A stretch of 64,000 bases of DNA from Vibrio nereis NBRC 15637. GTDB lineage: Bacteria; Pseudomonadota; Gammaproteobacteria; Enterobacterales; Vibrionaceae. This document shows, in pieces, positions 17,963 through 27,515 of this stretch. The notes beneath the pieces are model-generated. The model was given only the letters and a program-made list of their open reading frames with translations, was not told the DNA's origin and did no database searches. The stretch's first letter is position 1, and every line of letters starts with the position of its first letter. Made by a program: the position numbers and the translations under genes. The stretch spans positions 186,001 to 250,000 of the forward strand of contig NZ_BCUD01000002.1 in NCBI RefSeq assembly GCF_001591105.1. The letters run 5' to 3'.

Positions 17963-19711
17963 TTAATCCGTTGACCAAACGTTGCGAATATCAGGCCAGC
18001 CCCAGTTGGTGAGCGCGACATCTTTCAGTACTCCATGAAAGCGCAAAGTTTGTTGGTGATGAAACAGAGGAACTAGCCAATATTGGTTGATCAACGCTGC
18101 GGCGATGGGCTCAAGAGCATGTAAATAATCATGCAAGTGCGTTTCTGAGCGAAGTTGATTGAGTGACTGAGTGAGCCATTGTTGTGCGTTTTCGCCGATG
18201 CAGCTTTGCAATACCGGGTTATGGTACAGGCTGTTAAACGCAGAAGCGTGGCGGTTATCATCCAAATTGATGTTGGTAATGACGAGCGACTCGGTGAGGT
18301 TCCCGTCGGTTGCTTTTTGACTCAACTCTCTGAACGAGTAGGTATTGACGGTTACATCAATGCCTAAGGCTTCGAGAATCGTTTGAATGGCAAGAGCGCA
18401 GTACTTTAAGGCGCTATAGTCATAAACGGCGATCGATAATTGCGGGGGCAGTGGCACTTTGTCTGCCTCAGGGCGCAAGACTTTGTGCCAGCCAGGCAGC
18501 AGGTTATGGGCAAGCACGCAACCAAAGAGTGTATGACTCTTTTGGAGTTGTTCAAATACCTGTGTCGGGGTGATCACCGACGATAAATAGCGACATTGAG
18601 CGTAGTCGAGTGCGTATTCAGCGTTTTGGTTGAACAGCGTAAACATGCACCCGTCTTCGATTTTTGATTTTTGCGCGTCATTGTCTTTCTTTACCGCAGC
18701 AGAGCGAGACAAATAATAATTGCAACCCGAGCTTTGCGCTTCTGGCTGGTTTGTTTTTATCTGTTGTTCAATCGTCTCTGTTTCATCAAACTGCCAGATG
18801 GTGACCTGATCCGTTAAGGCTCGGCAGGCGTAGTAGCGGTCAAAAGCTTGCAAACAAAGCTTGCTGTTGGAATGTTCAGTGACAGTGAAAGGGCCGCTAC
18901 CGATGACCAAAGTGTGGCCTGCTTGGTTAACTTGGCTTGCGGGTTGAATGCCATACTTCACACCAGAAATGAGCCCACCGAAACCAAGATCGGGTTTTGA
19001 AAGTTGGAAGACAACCTTGTTGCTTTGCGGTGCAAACACTTCAACTAAGTGGGCCAGTTCATTTTGATAATGTGGCAGTGATTTTAGCTTACCAAACAAA
19101 CTTGCGATGCACTCAGCGTCAATCGTCGTACCATTATGAAAAGTGAGTGCAGGCCTGAGATAAAAGGTCCACTCAAAGGCTTGTTCATCATAATGCCAGT
19201 GGTGCGCAAGCTGGGGCTCCAATTGACCATCCGCGCGACTACCCACTAGGCAACAGTAGATCTGACGCATCAAATAGCGCTCACTAGAACGATGTAACTG
19301 ATGTGGCACCAGTCGCTCGAACGGACGTTTGTAGGTTAACTGAATATGGAGCCGACCTTCTCGCATCGATGCGCCAGACGTGCTGTACAGCAACTGACTG
19401 AATGCTGTTTGGTCATGTTCAAGAATCGACAGGGCTTTTTCATATTGACCTGCTCGGACCCTTATTGCTGCCAACTGAGTTTTAAGCTCTTTCAATGAGT
19501 ATTTAAGAAGCAAAGTGGAACGCTGGTTACGCCCAACTTTTGGTATCCACTCTAACCAGCCTAGTTTTTGCATATCACCGAGCAAGTTTCGGGCGTGTCG
19601 GGCACTGGTGATCAGTGTTTCGGCCACCGTCGGTAACGACGTCTTAATTTCTTCCCCTGTACCTAACTCGGAAAGACGGGAGTAATATCTCAAAAGCGTT
19701 AAATCAGACAC
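17963..19711 (-). CDS. SgrR-family transcriptional regulator
   Basis: A 582-residue two-domain protein. The N-terminal ~110 residues contain a winged helix-turn-helix of the SgrR_N type (LPTVAETLITSARHARNLLGDMQKLG). From about residue 165 it has a solute-binding-protein fold of the SBP_bac_5 type (AHHWHYDEQAFEWTFYLRPALTFHNG). E. coli SgrR (551 residues) has this build, binds a small molecule through the SBP part and activates the sRNA sgrS during sugar-phosphate stress. No sgrS-like RNA can be recognised next to this gene, so the target here is open; Vibrio genomes carry several SgrR-like paralogues. Confidence 0.85.
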   Translation of the reverse strand: MSDLTLLRYYSRLSELGTGEEIKTSLPTVAETLITSARHARNLLGDMQKLGWLEWIPKVGRNQRSTLLLKYSLKELKTQLAAIRVRAGQYEKALSILEHDQTAFSQLLYSTSGASMREGRLHIQLTYKRPFERLVPHQLHRSSERYLMRQIYCCLVGSRADGQLEPQLAHHWHYDEQAFEWTFYLRPALTFHNGTTIDAECIASLFGKLKSLPHYQNELAHLVEVFAPQSNKVVFQLSKPDLGFGGLISGVKYGIQPASQVNQAGHTLVIGSGPFTVTEHSNSKLCLQAFDRYYACRALTDQVTIWQFDETETIEQQIKTNQPEAQSSGCNYYLSRSAAVKKDNDAQKSKIEDGCMFTLFNQNAEYALDYAQCRYLSSVITPTQVFEQLQKSHTLFGCVLAHNLLPGWHKVLRPEADKVPLPPQLSIAVYDYSALKYCALAIQTILEALGIDVTVNTYSFRELSQKATDGNLTESLVITNINLDDNRHASAFNSLYHNPVLQSCIGENAQQWLTQSLNQLRSETHLHDYLHALEPIAAALINQYWLVPLFHHQQTLRFHGVLKDVALTNWGWPDIRNVWSTD

Positions 19712-20073
19712 AGCATTCTCTTTAATCAGGAATAACTACTCAAATACTGTTCCTTATTTAGCGTTATTTCAAGTTATCTAGACAGGATATTATGGCTTGT
19801 AGTCAAAACTAGGAACAAGGAATATAAATCCAATCAGTTTTACTTGTCCTCTTTTGGTGACACTATGACTAAGTCGATAGACACACCTAAAGCACTGGTT
19901 GGGTTTATGCTCCAACACCCCCGCGAACATACCGATCAGTGCTTTTCTTACCTCTATTTTCATTCAACTAGATGTTCAGTGATACATCCGACTTTCTCGG
20001 TACAGTGCGCAAGACATCGTTATATTTAATGGCTAATATGATCGGTAAATCTATCGAAAAGTTGGCTAAAAAG
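19712..20073. other. Divergent intergenic region, SgrR-like gene / aldehyde dehydrogenase
   Basis: These 362 bp presumably carry the promoters of both divergent genes. I see no strong hairpin, no CRP-like site and no recognisable sgrS. A 61-codon open frame at 19844-20029 is unconvincing: it has no ribosome-binding site and does not read like a protein. Confidence 0.4.
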
Positions 20074-21510
20074 ATGGAAAAAGTCGTCGAGTTGCAGCGT
20101 TGGCAAAATGAGCACATAGAATCGGAATACGATCTTGAGCGATTATTTTCAGAAGTAAGATCTGGTTTTGTTTCTCAACCTTGCCCAGATTACCAGACGC
20201 GTCTCGAAGCTCTCAAACAGCTAAAAGGGGCGTTGATTGAACAGCAAAAGGCGCTGGTGGAGGCGCTAAATGCGGACTACGGCTATCGCAGCCAATTTGA
20301 CACTACGCTGGGCGATTTGTTACCCGCGATATCACACATCAATTACACCATTAAGCACCTCAAAAAGTGGATGAAGTCCAGTCGAAGAGAGTCTGGTTTA
20401 ATGCTTTTTCCTTCCCAAGTCCGAGTCGAGTATCAACCTCTTGGGGTCGTGGGAGTGATTGTTCCCTGGAACTTCCCGATACTCCTGAGCGTTGCTCCTA
20501 TCGTAACTGCGATTGCCGCAGGAAACCGAGTGATGGTGAAGCTAAGTGAATATACGCCTAAGACGAATCAGGTGCTGCGAATGGTGTTTTCAGCCGTAGA
20601 GCAGCGCGTTTATGCCGTTGAGGGAGATGTGCAGATCGCCCGTTGTTTTTCTGAGCTGCCTTTTGATCACCTTATATTTACAGGTTCGACCCCAGTTGGA
20701 CGATTAGTGGCTCAAGCTGCAGCAAAAAATCTCACTCCCGTCACTTTAGAGCTTGGCGGAAAATCTCCGGTGATTGTGGATAACGAGGTGGATCTAAAAC
20801 ACGCCGTGGATGCAGTTATGTTGGGTAAGTCGGTCAACTCCGGTCAGATTTGTGTGGCACCCGATTATGTGTTGGTGCCACAAGGGAAAGAGCAAGCCTT
20901 TATTCAGCTTTATTTACAGCGTTATAAAGCCATCTACCTAAAAGGTGGAGGGGCGGACTCAGTCACTCAGATAATTAATGATGCGCAATTTAGCCGCTTA
21001 AAAGCGTTGCTGGAAGACGCGAAACAACATGGTGCTAAGGTTCATGCCATTGAAGGTGTGGATGTGGAAGGGCGTCGTATGCTTCCTCACTTGATTAGCG
21101 GTGTAACCGAAGAGATGAGAGTGACCCAAGAGGAAATCTTTGGGCCCATTTTGCCCGTCTTCGGTTACAAGAGCTTGAGCGATGTGTTTGCGTACATTAA
21201 TCAAAAACCTAGGCCACTCGCACTTTATCTGATTTCAAACGATAAGGTGCTGCAGCGCCAAGTCGTAGAACACACCCACAGTGGCGGTGTGGCGATTAAC
21301 GACACCATTCTTCATGTGGCGGCAGATGATGCGCCCTTTGGCGGCATTGGGGATTCTGGGTTAGGCCATTACCACGGCAAAGAGGGTTTTCTTACCTTTT
21401 CAAAGGCTAAGACGGTGTTAACCTCTCCCAACTGGCTCCCGCGAAGCCGCTTATTGCTTCGTTACCGAAATTGGGCAACACGATTACTGAGTAAACTCTT
21501 TATTCGTTAA
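20074..21510 (+). CDS. Aldehyde dehydrogenase, coniferyl-aldehyde-dehydrogenase-like
   Basis: A 478-residue NAD(P)-dependent aldehyde dehydrogenase. Key motifs are visible: VVGVIVPWNFPILLS, FTGSTPVGRLVAQAA, LELGGKSPVIV (general-base Glu), SGQICVAPDYVLVP (catalytic Cys) and EEIFGPILPV. The end DSGLGHYHGKEGFLTFSKAK, followed by a basic hydrophobic tail (SRLLLRYRNWATRLLSKLF), resembles the coniferyl/fatty-aldehyde group, where the tail may touch the membrane. The frame is open from 19972, but the ATG at 20074 gives the normal family length and places the first conserved helix correctly; its ribosome-binding site is weak. Its last 27 bp overlap the 3' end of the opposing LysR gene. Confidence 0.88.
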   Translation: MEKVVELQRWQNEHIESEYDLERLFSEVRSGFVSQPCPDYQTRLEALKQLKGALIEQQKALVEALNADYGYRSQFDTTLGDLLPAISHINYTIKHLKKWMKSSRRESGLMLFPSQVRVEYQPLGVVGVIVPWNFPILLSVAPIVTAIAAGNRVMVKLSEYTPKTNQVLRMVFSAVEQRVYAVEGDVQIARCFSELPFDHLIFTGSTPVGRLVAQAAAKNLTPVTLELGGKSPVIVDNEVDLKHAVDAVMLGKSVNSGQICVAPDYVLVPQGKEQAFIQLYLQRYKAIYLKGGGADSVTQIINDAQFSRLKALLEDAKQHGAKVHAIEGVDVEGRRMLPHLISGVTEEMRVTQEEIFGPILPVFGYKSLSDVFAYINQKPRPLALYLISNDKVLQRQVVEHTHSGGVAINDTILHVAADDAPFGGIGDSGLGHYHGKEGFLTFSKAKTVLTSPNWLPRSRLLLRYRNWATRLLSKLFIR

Positions 21511-22401
21511 CTTATGCTCAAAATAATGGGTGACAAATTCTATAAATAGCTTGAGACGTTTAGGTTGGTATTGGTCCCGATGGTAAAGAACAGAAAAGTC
21601 GACACTCGGGACTTTCCAATCATCAAATACTTCGACCAGTTCCCCCTTTTCAAGCTCATTGAGACAGTAGATATGAGGTACACGGATGATACCGTTGCCA
21701 TGAAGTGCGCCTTTGACCAGTACGCGACCGTTTTTACACTGTAAATGTCCTGTAAGCGGTATTTCAACGTGTTGACCGCTTTCAGCGTTCATGAAGTTCC
21801 ATTTTTTTACTGAACCAGTCAAGCATTGATGATGCACAAGTTCTTTAGGGTGCGTTATTTTGGGCTTGTTTGCTAGGTAGTCAGGGCTAGCCAATGTTCC
21901 CATTTTTACTTCGATTAACTTTCGCGCAATGAAGCCCGAATCTTCCAGTTTCCCCATGCGAAACGCGATATCAAACTGCTCTTCGACGAGGTCTACACGG
22001 TGGCTACTGAACTCCAATTGAATCGCGACATTGGGGTGCTGTTTCATAAACTCAGTGGCTATTGGGGCGATGATTTCTTCACCTAGGTAACCACCAACGC
22101 TATTGACTTTGATTAGTCCGCGTATCTGGTCAACATTGTCTACCGCTGCAAGAAGGGCTTGATCAATATCATTCAAGGCTTGTTCACATCGCTGAAAGAA
22201 TACTTTTCCCGCGTCAGTCAGCTTTAATGTTCGAGTCGTTCTAAGCAGTAACGTCACCCCCATTTGGGCTTCCAGTTGGGAGATCTGACGTGAAACATGA
22301 GAACGGGAGACATTAAGCGCCTCGGCGGCTTTAGTGAAGTTTCCTAGCTGTATAATTAAAACAAATGAGCGAATATCAGCGAGGTTAATGTTACTTAGCA
22401 T
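21484..22401 (-). CDS. LysR-family transcriptional regulator
   Basis: A 305-residue LysR regulator of normal length. The N-terminal winged HTH is at residues 2-62 (ADIRSFVLIIQLGNFTKAAE, then SRSHVSRQISQLEAQMG), followed by the two-lobed effector domain from about residue 90. ATG at 22401 was chosen because it starts right before the conserved LADIRSF; the frame extends to a TTG at 22458 without support. It is divergent from a short-chain dehydrogenase gene 132 bp away, the usual layout for LysR and its target. Its effector is unknown. Confidence 0.9.
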   Translation of the reverse strand: MLSNINLADIRSFVLIIQLGNFTKAAEALNVSRSHVSRQISQLEAQMGVTLLLRTTRTLKLTDAGKVFFQRCEQALNDIDQALLAAVDNVDQIRGLIKVNSVGGYLGEEIIAPIATEFMKQHPNVAIQLEFSSHRVDLVEEQFDIAFRMGKLEDSGFIARKLIEVKMGTLASPDYLANKPKITHPKELVHHQCLTGSVKKWNFMNAESGQHVEIPLTGHLQCKNGRVLVKGALHGNGIIRVPHIYCLNELEKGELVEVFDDWKVPSVDFSVLYHRDQYQPKRLKLFIEFVTHYFEHKLTNKEFTQ

Positions 22402-22533
22402 GGGAGAATCCAATCGGTACAGTATTTTTATTGTTGCACTGAGACAACAGTGTTTCAACCAGGGTGATGTATATCAACAAAGTATGTTTGTCTAACATGG
22501 TGTCACGACATTGAAGATGACAGAGGAATCAAA

Positions 22534-23253
22534 ATGAAGAAACTGATTGTTGTGACAGGCGCGAGTTCCGGTATTGGAGAAGCTATAGCGCGCAGATTGA
22601 GCGAAGCGGGCCACCCTTTATTGCTTTTAGCACGTCGTATCGAACGCCTGAAAGCACTGAATTTGCCCAACACATTATGTGAGCAAGTGGATGTGACAGA
22701 TATGGCAAGTTTTTCTGCCGCTGTCGATAAAGCGCAAGCGATGTATGGGCCTGTCGATGCTTTGGTTAATAATGCAGGCGCGATGCTCCTTGGCCAAATT
22801 GAGAGTCAAGACGCTCAAGAGTGGAAGCGAATGTTTGATGTGAATGTGCTCGGTGTTCTAAATGGCATGCAAGTTGTCCTAGCGTCAATGATGGAAAGAA
22901 ATAGCGGCACAATCATTAACATTAGTTCCATCGCGGGGAAGAAGACCTTTCCTAGTCATGCGGCGTATTGTGGGACCAAGTTTGCGCTTCATGCAATTTC
23001 AGAAAATGTAAGAGAAGAAGTGGCGTCATCGAATGTTCGAGTCACGACCATTGCTCCGGGTGCCGTAGAAACGGAGCTTCTATCACACACAAGTTCACAA
23101 GAGATTAAAGACGGCTACAACGAGTGGAAGCATGAAATGGGTGGTGTGTTAGCAGCAGACGACATTGCGCGCGCAGTCGAGTTTGCGTACAACCAGCCGC
23201 AAAATGTGTGTGTACGAGAAATCGCGTTGGCGCCGACTAAGCAAGAACCCTAA
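22534..23253 (+). CDS. Short-chain dehydrogenase/reductase (SDR family)
   Basis: A 239-residue classical SDR. The cofactor motif TGASSGIG is at residues 8-15, the NNAG motif near 84-87, the catalytic Ser in NISSIAGKKTF (about 137), and YCGTKFALH (Tyr/Lys near 150-154). ATG is preceded by GAGGAA. Acidic or basic residues that decide NAD versus NADP are not clear-cut: the RRIERL after the second strand suggests NADP. The substrate is unknown; the divergent LysR gene is its probable regulator. Confidence 0.92.
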   Translation: MKKLIVVTGASSGIGEAIARRLSEAGHPLLLLARRIERLKALNLPNTLCEQVDVTDMASFSAAVDKAQAMYGPVDALVNNAGAMLLGQIESQDAQEWKRMFDVNVLGVLNGMQVVLASMMERNSGTIINISSIAGKKTFPSHAAYCGTKFALHAISENVREEVASSNVRVTTIAPGAVETELLSHTSSQEIKDGYNEWKHEMGGVLAADDIARAVEFAYNQPQNVCVREIALAPTKQEP

Positions 23254-23384
23254 CTATGTAAACGTTTAGCTACATACGTGGGCGGGACTAATTCTGAGTG
23301 GCGATGTTGCTAACGTAACGATTTGTGGAATGTTATCTATACTTTTAGGTGGATGTTTCTCTGAATTGGCCAGCAGGAGGGTAT

Positions 23385-23561
23385 ATGGAATTGCGCAATG
23401 AAAGAGGGGAAGTCACCAAACTGGCGGATAACCTCACCATTAAAGAAATACAGGAAATGGGCTACACCATCGATCTCTGTGATGAAGCGTTTGACCCCAA
23501 TGAACATTGGCATGCAAGTGGCGATAATCACGGGAAAAGAGGCGAGTTTCCTGAAGAGTAG
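23385..23561 (+). CDS. Small hypothetical protein
   Basis: A 58-codon gene starting at an ATG with a very good ribosome-binding site (AGGAGGG, 4 bases upstream). The product is acidic and soluble, opens MELRNERGEVTKLADNLT and ends EFPEE; it has no membrane segment and no motif I recognise. The good start signal and the plausible composition make it a real gene candidate. An upstream GTG at 23349 in the same frame is less likely. Confidence 0.6.
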   Translation: MELRNERGEVTKLADNLTIKEIQEMGYTIDLCDEAFDPNEHWHASGDNHGKRGEFPEE

Positions 23562-23591
23562 CCTAAGTACAAGGCAGTAGTTAATACGCTT

Positions 23592-23632
23592 AAAAAATCC
23601 GAGTGTTATCGCTACGTAACACTCGGATCTTT
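23592..23632 (-). terminator. Intrinsic terminator of nagB
   Basis: A perfect 12-bp stem (ATCCGAGTGTTA with its complement at 23617-23628) and an 8-base loop is flanked by six A, which on the minus strand is a T-run after the hairpin. It lies 31 bp beyond the nagB stop codon. The other side also ends in TCTTTAT, so it may act on the small upstream gene as well. Confidence 0.88.
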
Positions 23633-23662
23633 ATATATGGAAAGCGTCAATCAGAACCGAAG

Positions 23663-24463
23663 CTAGAAGCCGATAATGTTCTTCGCTTCTAGTTCTGTAA
23701 AGTACTTAACGGTTTTTACTTTCAGTTCTTGTGTTGCCGGCTCGTCACACACAATCACTGCTTTAGGGTGAAGTTGTAGCGCTGAGACTGTCCACAAGTG
23801 GTTTACACATCCTTCTACCGCCGCTTCAAGTGCGAGAGCTTTATTGTGGCCGGTGACTAGGATCATCACTTCTTCTGCATCAAGCAGCGTGCCAACACCA
23901 ATCGTTAAAGCGTATTTTGGAACTTGGTTAATATCGCCATCGAAGAAACGTGAGTTCGCGATACGAGTATCTTCAGTGAGCGTCTTGATTCGAGTGCGTG
24001 AAGAGAGCGAAGACGCTGGCTCGTTAAACGCGATATGACCATCGTTACCCACACCACCCATGAATAGGTTGATCTTGCCGTAAGATTTGATCTTATCTTC
24101 GTAGCGTTTGCACTCGACTTCGTTATCTTTCGCGTTACCGTCAAGAAGGTTGATGTTCTCTTCTTGAATGTCGATATGGTTGAAGAAGTTGTTGTACATG
24201 AACGAGCGGTACGATTCAGGGTGATCCGCAGGGATGCCAATGTACTCATCCATGTTAAATGTCACGACATTTTTAAAGCTCACTTCACCAGCTTGGTAAA
24301 GCTCAATCAGTGCTTTGTATGTGGCTAGTGGAGTGCCACCGGTTGGCAAACCTAAAACAAATGGACGCTCAGCAGTTGGCTTGAAATCATTAATACGCTT
24401 AACAATGTGAGCGGCTGCCCACTTACCTACTTGTGCTGCTTGCTTTAATGGGATGAGTCTCAT
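23663..24463 (-). CDS. nagB: Glucosamine-6-phosphate deaminase
   Basis: A 266-residue enzyme, the same length as E. coli NagB, that converts glucosamine-6-phosphate to fructose-6-phosphate and ammonia in the last step of amino-sugar and chitin breakdown. Conserved blocks are intact: [26 protein letters not shown] (catalytic Asp), and [20 protein letters not shown] with the active-site Asp, His and Glu. It stands alone, away from nagA/nagC, as in other vibrios, and lies on the same replicon as the chitinase A gene about 7.5 kb away. Confidence 0.97.
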   Translation of the reverse strand: MRLIPLKQAAQVGKWAAAHIVKRINDFKPTAERPFVLGLPTGGTPLATYKALIELYQAGEVSFKNVVTFNMDEYIGIPADHPESYRSFMYNNFFNHIDIQEENINLLDGNAKDNEVECKRYEDKIKSYGKINLFMGGVGNDGHIAFNEPASSLSSRTRIKTLTEDTRIANSRFFDGDINQVPKYALTIGVGTLLDAEEVMILVTGHNKALALEAAVEGCVNHLWTVSALQLHPKAVIVCDEPATQELKVKTVKYFTELEAKNIIGF

Positions 24464-24504
24464 TGTATGCCCCTACTATTAAAATTGTATGATGTTCTGA
24501 AACA

Positions 24505-24525
24505 TTAATTCGCATTATAAAATAA
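24505..24525. promoter_or_regulatory. Possible NagC-type operator before nagB
   Basis: An AT-rich imperfect palindrome (TTAATTCGC...ATAAAATAA, 21 bp) lies about 40 bp before the nagB start and resembles NagC boxes in outline (TTA/TAA ends, central CG). The match is loose. Confidence 0.3.
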
Positions 24526-24699
24526 GTGTTTTGTTTCTTCCATCGTTTTTGGTCAAAATTTGATGGATATTTTAAGTCTGCGCGAAAAATTGCATAATCA
24601 CACCCTGTTTTCTACGTAAATGACACTTTGATTTGTATGCAAAATGCTCATTAATTTTCGTCGTTAATTTTTTATGACAACAGGAAAAAGGGCTCAAGA

Positions 24700-24834
24700 A
24701 TGGCGAAACACATTGGAAACGGGGGTTTTGGCAAAGTTAACGCATTATTAATGTTGTTTAATAGGGGAGTAGGACTCAATTATTTGGGCTGTCTGCCGAT
24801 AAAAGACAAGCTTAGCCATAAGAAAGAATACTGA
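24700..24834 (+). CDS. Possible 44-residue upstream ORF coupled to the Sel1-repeat gene
   Basis: An ATG at 24700, with AGGAAAAAGGG ahead of it, opens a 44-codon frame (MAKHIGNGGFGKVNALLMLF..., ending HKKEY) whose TGA directly abuts the ATG of the Sel1-repeat gene. The downstream gene has a poor ribosome-binding site of its own, which suits translational coupling. The protein is basic with no known motif. It could be a real small gene, a leader, or chance. Confidence 0.35.
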   Translation: MAKHIGNGGFGKVNALLMLFNRGVGLNYLGCLPIKDKLSHKKEY

Positions 24835-25983
24835 ATGAATATTATTGGGATCGCGATAGGGATTGTAGGGCTTCTTCTGCTTGCCATGTCTCTGTGGATG
24901 TTAGCGCTGTCTGTGCGAAAAAAGCGTTTAGAGCAGGAGCGTCGCGAGCGCGAAAAAGCCTATCGAAAAGCGATGGAAAAGAACCGCAAGCAAGAGCACG
25001 AAGAGCGCGTGTTCAAAGCAGAAAATAATGATATCCCTTCGATTTTGTTTCTCGCTAAGTTGGCGGAAAAAAACAAGCCCAAGGAAGCTCTGTATTGGTA
25101 TACCAAAGCGGCTAAATTAGACAACGTGACGGGCATGTACGGCATTATTCGTATCAGCAACAAAATGACTCAAGATATGGTGCTGCGTGAACAATCTAAA
25201 TTTTGGCAAACGTGTATCGCGGCCGTTGAAGGTAGCTTGGATCACAAGTATGAAATGGGTACCGCGCTCTTTTATGGTCGAGGCGTTGAGCCCGACCAAG
25301 TAAAAGCGATTGCTGTGCTGGAGTCTGCGGCCAATCATAATCATATCGAGTCCCTCGTTTTCCTTGGGGACTGGTGGATTTCTGAAAATAACCCAAATCC
25401 AGATCCTGCGCTGTCCTTTGAGTATTTCCGCAAAGCTGCGCACCTGAAGAGCAATGAAGGGCGCATGAAGTTGGGTATGAGCTACCTTAAAGGATTGGGT
25501 GTTCCAGCCAATCATGAAAAAGGGTGTTATTGGATAGAGCGGGCGGCAGAAAAAGGTTACGTACAGGCGATGTATATGGCAGGAGAGGCATGGATTGACT
25601 ACCGCCCTAACGGCAATGCTATTGCGTATATTTGGCTCTTTTTGGCCAGTCAGCTTGGTTATGCACCTGCTAAGGTACTCAGAGATAAAGTCACAATGAA
25701 TATCGGTGTGGATACGGTGGTTGGCTTGCAAGGTTTAACAAGACCGATATTGAAGAAAATCCGTGAAAATAGAGTGGGGAAACATTCAATCATTAAAGCG
25801 CTAAATAAGCTGTATAAGCGCAATGTTCCACTGGAAGAAGTCGATTTCGTTGAGGAAAGTGATGACATTCAGGCGGTTTCGGTGCAAGGCGATGAGCTGT
25901 TAGACCTTAACGAGCATTTAAGCGAAACGGCCACGGAGCCAGAAGAAAAACCGGAAAGGTTGGACTTTCGCCAGTTCTCTTAG
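24835..25983 (+). CDS. Membrane-anchored Sel1-repeat protein
   Basis: A 382-residue protein with an N-terminal membrane helix (residues 3-27) and then a very basic, glutamate-rich segment (RKKRLEQERREREKAYRKAM), probably a coiled coil in the cytoplasm. Residues 60-265 carry Sel1/TPR-like repeats, for example DHKYEMGTALFYGRGVEPDQ, EGRMKLGMSYLKGLGVPANH and GYVQAMYMAGEAW. The C-terminus is acidic and disordered. Sel1 repeats are protein-binding scaffolds; the partner is unknown. A short upstream ORF abuts its start. Confidence 0.85.
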   Translation: MNIIGIAIGIVGLLLLAMSLWMLALSVRKKRLEQERREREKAYRKAMEKNRKQEHEERVFKAENNDIPSILFLAKLAEKNKPKEALYWYTKAAKLDNVTGMYGIIRISNKMTQDMVLREQSKFWQTCIAAVEGSLDHKYEMGTALFYGRGVEPDQVKAIAVLESAANHNHIESLVFLGDWWISENNPNPDPALSFEYFRKAAHLKSNEGRMKLGMSYLKGLGVPANHEKGCYWIERAAEKGYVQAMYMAGEAWIDYRPNGNAIAYIWLFLASQLGYAPAKVLRDKVTMNIGVDTVVGLQGLTRPILKKIRENRVGKHSIIKALNKLYKRNVPLEEVDFVEESDDIQAVSVQGDELLDLNEHLSETATEPEEKPERLDFRQFS

Positions 25984-26020
25984 AGATAAACGCGCCCGTC
26001 TGGGTGATTTCAGTAGATAA

Positions 26021-26050
26021 AAAAACGGCCTCACATTGTGAGGCCGTTTT
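26021..26050. terminator. Bidirectional terminator between Sel1-repeat gene and sstT
   Basis: AAAACGGCCTCACA pairs with TGTGAGGCCGTTTT around a tiny loop, with A- and T-runs on both sides. It lies between the convergent genes. Confidence 0.9.
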
Positions 26051-26069
26051 ACTAACAAATACAATCTAC

Positions 26070-27290
26070 TTAGGCTTGTTCTTGCTTATGCTTCGCTTTA
26101 CATACCGCTGCTGTGAAAATCACGTCTGTCGAGCTGTTTAGCGCGGTTTCCGCTGAGTCTTGGATCACACCAATGATGAAGCCAACAGCAACCACCTGCA
26201 TTGCGATTTCGTTCGGAATACCAAACAGACCACATGCGAGTGGGATCAGAAGCAGTGAACCACCTGCCACACCAGAAGCACCACATGCAGAGACAGCAGC
26301 AACAATGCTTAGTAGTAGAGCAGTCAATAGGTCAACCTCAATACCCATTGTATGAACAGCAGCCAGTGTCAGTGTTGTGATTGTGATTGCTGCGCCGCCC
26401 ATGTTGATAGTCGCGCCTAGAGGGATTGATACTGAGTAAGTATCTTCATCCAACTTCAGCTTTTCACACAGAGCCATGTTCACAGGAATGTTTGCTGCGC
26501 TTGAGCGAGTAAAGAATGCAGTTACACCACTTTCACGTAGACATTGCAGTACCAGAGGGTAAGGGTTCTGGCCCGTTTTCACGAGTACAATGATTGGGTT
26601 TACAACCAAAGCAATGATTGCCATTGAACCAAGTAGTACCGCTAATAGTTGTGCATAGCCAGCTAATGCTTCAAAGCCTGTTGTCGCCAGCGTTGAAGAG
26701 ACAAGACCAAAGATACCAAATGGCGCAAGGCGGATGATAAAGCGTACGATCTGAGACACGCCGTGGCTTAGGTCTTCAAATACAGATTTAGTCGTACCCG
26801 ATGCGTGGTGTAGAGCTAAACCTAGACCAATCGCCCAAGCTAAAATACCGATGTAGTTAGCGCTCATTAGTGCGTTAACAGGGTTATCTACCAGTTTAAA
26901 CAGCAGCGTGTGGATGATTTCTGCAATACCCTGCGGTGGGGTTGCACCCTCTGCACCTGATGCCAGTGTTAACGTAGTCGGAAATAGGAAGCTAAGTACT
27001 ACAGCGGTTAGCGCTGCTGCAAACGTACCCAAAAGGTAAAGAACTACGATAGGACGCATGTAAGTGTGTTGGTTTTTCTTTTGATTCGCAATCGATGCGG
27101 CAACCAGAATGAAAACCAAAACAGGAGCGACAGCTTTCAGTGCGCCAACAAAAAGGCTACCAAGTATACCTGCGCTTTTGGCGTAGTCTGGTGCAATAGT
27201 CGCTAAACCAACACCAAGTATGATGCCGGCTAGGATTTGCAAAACCAGATTGCCGCGCGCAAAACGGGCAATAAACGAGTTGTGTTGCAT
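26070..27290 (-). CDS. sstT: Serine/threonine:sodium symporter
   Basis: A 406-residue inner-membrane protein of the dicarboxylate/amino acid:cation symporter (DAACS) family, close in length to E. coli SstT (414). It opens [20 protein letters not shown]. The hairpin-forming serine-rich segment ([20 protein letters not shown]) and the sodium/substrate motif [17 protein letters not shown] are present, as is the final helix region [19 protein letters not shown]. It imports serine and threonine with sodium. The gene is monocistronic with its own terminator. Confidence 0.95.
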   Translation of the reverse strand: MQHNSFIARFARGNLVLQILAGIILGVGLATIAPDYAKSAGILGSLFVGALKAVAPVLVFILVAASIANQKKNQHTYMRPIVVLYLLGTFAAALTAVVLSFLFPTTLTLASGAEGATPPQGIAEIIHTLLFKLVDNPVNALMSANYIGILAWAIGLGLALHHASGTTKSVFEDLSHGVSQIVRFIIRLAPFGIFGLVSSTLATTGFEALAGYAQLLAVLLGSMAIIALVVNPIIVLVKTGQNPYPLVLQCLRESGVTAFFTRSSAANIPVNMALCEKLKLDEDTYSVSIPLGATINMGGAAITITTLTLAAVHTMGIEVDLLTALLLSIVAAVSACGASGVAGGSLLLIPLACGLFGIPNEIAMQVVAVGFIIGVIQDSAETALNSSTDVIFTAAVCKAKHKQEQA

Positions 27291-27468
27291 AGTTATCCCT
27301 GCAGTGAATAGTTATATTGAATTATAGTGACTTCAGCTATTAAAACTGAGCGAAACATACTAGCGCCTTGAAACAATGTGTCTAGAATTAATTTTTAATT
27401 AGCAGGAAAAATTAAAGGTCGGGCAAAGAGGTGATTTTTTGTATGGTATTTATCTCATTGTACGCAAT

Positions 27469-27493
27469 AAAAAAGGAGCATAATGCCCCTTTC
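27469..27493 (-). terminator. Intrinsic terminator of the copper-delivery operon
   Basis: On the minus strand GGGGCA-TTA-TGCTCC, extended by an A/T pair on each side, is followed by TTTTTTATT. It lies 23 bp beyond the stop of the PCu(A)C gene. Confidence 0.8.
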
Positions 27494-27515
27494 TATAGTG
27501 GTTTACTGACTGTTA

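Noticed and set aside
25117..25731. 204-codon open frame antisense to the Sel1-repeat gene
   Set aside because: The forward frame has clear repeats and a start; the antisense frame has no start signal or recognisable protein features.
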